From Burkholderiales bacterium (lineage in GTDB: Bacteria > Pseudomonadota > Gammaproteobacteria > Burkholderiales > Burkholderiaceae_D): a stretch of DNA of 16,280 nucleotides. The translations under genes were made by a program, and so were the position numbers. The notes beneath the pieces are model-generated. The model searched no databases. It was not told the DNA's origin and saw only the letters and a list, made by a program, of their open reading frames with translations. Shown piece after piece: positions 15,988-16,280 of this stretch (its first letter is position 1; each line of letters starts with the position of its first letter). The stretch lies in assembly GCA_005800405.1 (NCBI GenBank), contig SYFN01000061.1:1-16280 (forward strand), given 5' to 3'.

Positions 15988-16082
15988 CGGCCATTTTGTC
16001 GCTAAAACCCTTCCTGGGTTGTTCAACGAGCCCTCGCAGCGGACCGCAAAAGGCTTGAAAAATTTTGATAATCGCAACATCC

Positions 16083-16120
16083 GTCAGCTTTTTGTCAGCT
16101 AGCGGCCCGGATTATGTCAG
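16083..16120 (+). promoter_or_regulatory. Three helically phased GTCAG repeats, possible response-regulator site
   Basis: GTCAG occurs at 16083, 16094 and 16116, that is at offsets of 0, 11 and 33 bases. The first two are the longer direct repeat GTCAGCT separated by TTTT. Seven-base direct repeats with a four-base spacer are the arrangement bound by OmpR/PhoB-type response regulators (the Pho box core is TGTCA). The regulator and the controlled direction are unknown. Confidence 0.35.
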
Positions 16121-16139
16121 AGAAATGAAAAGATTTCAG
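16111..16139 (-). promoter_or_regulatory. Weak sigma70 promoter candidate for the efflux operon
   Basis: On the minus strand CTGAAA (complement of 16134-16139) and CATAAT (complement of 16111-16116) are 17 bases apart (four and five of six consensus matches). It overlaps the third GTCAG repeat. It would give a leader of about 350 bases before the channel gene, which is long, so another promoter may be closer. Confidence 0.25.
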
Positions 16140-16252
16140 ACCTAAGGAAGCGCTGAACAAATCCCTTTTACAAGGAACTTTACTCAGCAATTTTTGAACT
16201 GCCTAATTTTTGGGCAATTATTTTAAAAGTTTGTTAAAAACGCTGCGAATTT

Positions 16253-16269
16253 ATCCGCTTTAAGCGGAT
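16253..16269. repeat. Eight-base inverted repeat near the right edge
   Basis: ATCCGCTT, one T, then AAGCGGAT is a perfect inverted repeat in an AT-rich context. With a one-base centre it fits a protein-binding operator better than an RNA hairpin. What it controls would lie beyond the window. Confidence 0.35.
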
Positions 16270-16280
16270 TGTTCCGCTGC

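Larger units (their letters stand above)
15751..16280. other. Non-coding stretch upstream of the efflux operon
   Basis: About 530 bases hold no credible gene. The part next to the channel gene probably carries the operon's promoter and leader. Seen in it are two adjacent palindromes (15961-15987), GTCAG repeats in helical phase (16083-16120) and a weak minus-strand promoter candidate (16111-16139). From about 16141 to the edge the sequence turns AT-rich and contains an inverted repeat (16253-16269), suggesting another element or gene start beyond the window. Confidence 0.5.

Noticed and set aside
16006..16020. Hairpin AACCC-TTCCT-GGGTT, a possible minus-strand attenuator
   Set aside because: The stem is only five pairs and the following T run is short. 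It is plausible but not distinguishable from chance.

Overview
The window looks like a chromosomal segment of a Gram-negative proteobacterium, most likely a betaproteobacterium. The basis is moderately high GC, outer-membrane and periplasmic efflux parts, Trk potassium uptake, a periplasmic Cu,Zn-SOD remnant and Shine-Dalgarno-led operons. The class assignment is inference from gene content, and nothing here fixes the genus. No rRNA, tRNA, CRISPR array or complete mobile element was seen.

Layout. (1) 1-2775, plus strand: the end of trkA, cut by the window edge, then trkH; together these form a Trk K+ uptake system, closed by a clear hairpin terminator. (2) 2850-3701, plus: a protein of the 2-keto-4-pentenoate hydratase / FAH fold that carries a signal peptide, which is odd for this normally cytosolic family. 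(3) 3794-4314, minus: a sodC pseudogene broken by an in-frame stop and a one-base deletion in a G run. (4) 4396-5991, plus: a membrane-anchored FMN/3Fe-4S glutamate-synthase-like protein. (5) 6006-9930: a signalling locus. On the minus strand lie siaB-like kinase, siaC-like (DUF1987) and a class III adenylyl/guanylyl cyclase, in that transcription order. Divergently on the plus strand lie two overlapping small cyclic-nucleotide-binding proteins. Convergent to these is a class II cyclic-nucleotide phosphodiesterase. (6) 10073-15750, minus: a three-gene heavy-metal RND efflux operon in the order outer-membrane channel, lipoprotein adaptor, inner-membrane pump. (7) 15751-16280: non-coding, with palindromes, helically phased GTCAG repeats and an AT-rich right end.

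The most interesting part is 6006-9930. In Pseudomonas aeruginosa, SiaB phosphorylates SiaC, and unphosphorylated SiaC activates the diguanylate cyclase SiaD. Here the SiaD position is taken by a class III nucleotide cyclase, next to cyclic-nucleotide binders and a phosphodiesterase. The simplest reading is that a Sia-type phospho-switch has been wired to cAMP (or cGMP) instead of c-di-GMP, with synthesis, sensing and breakdown encoded side by side. The counterpart phosphatase SiaA is not in the window. This functional picture is inference from domains and gene order.
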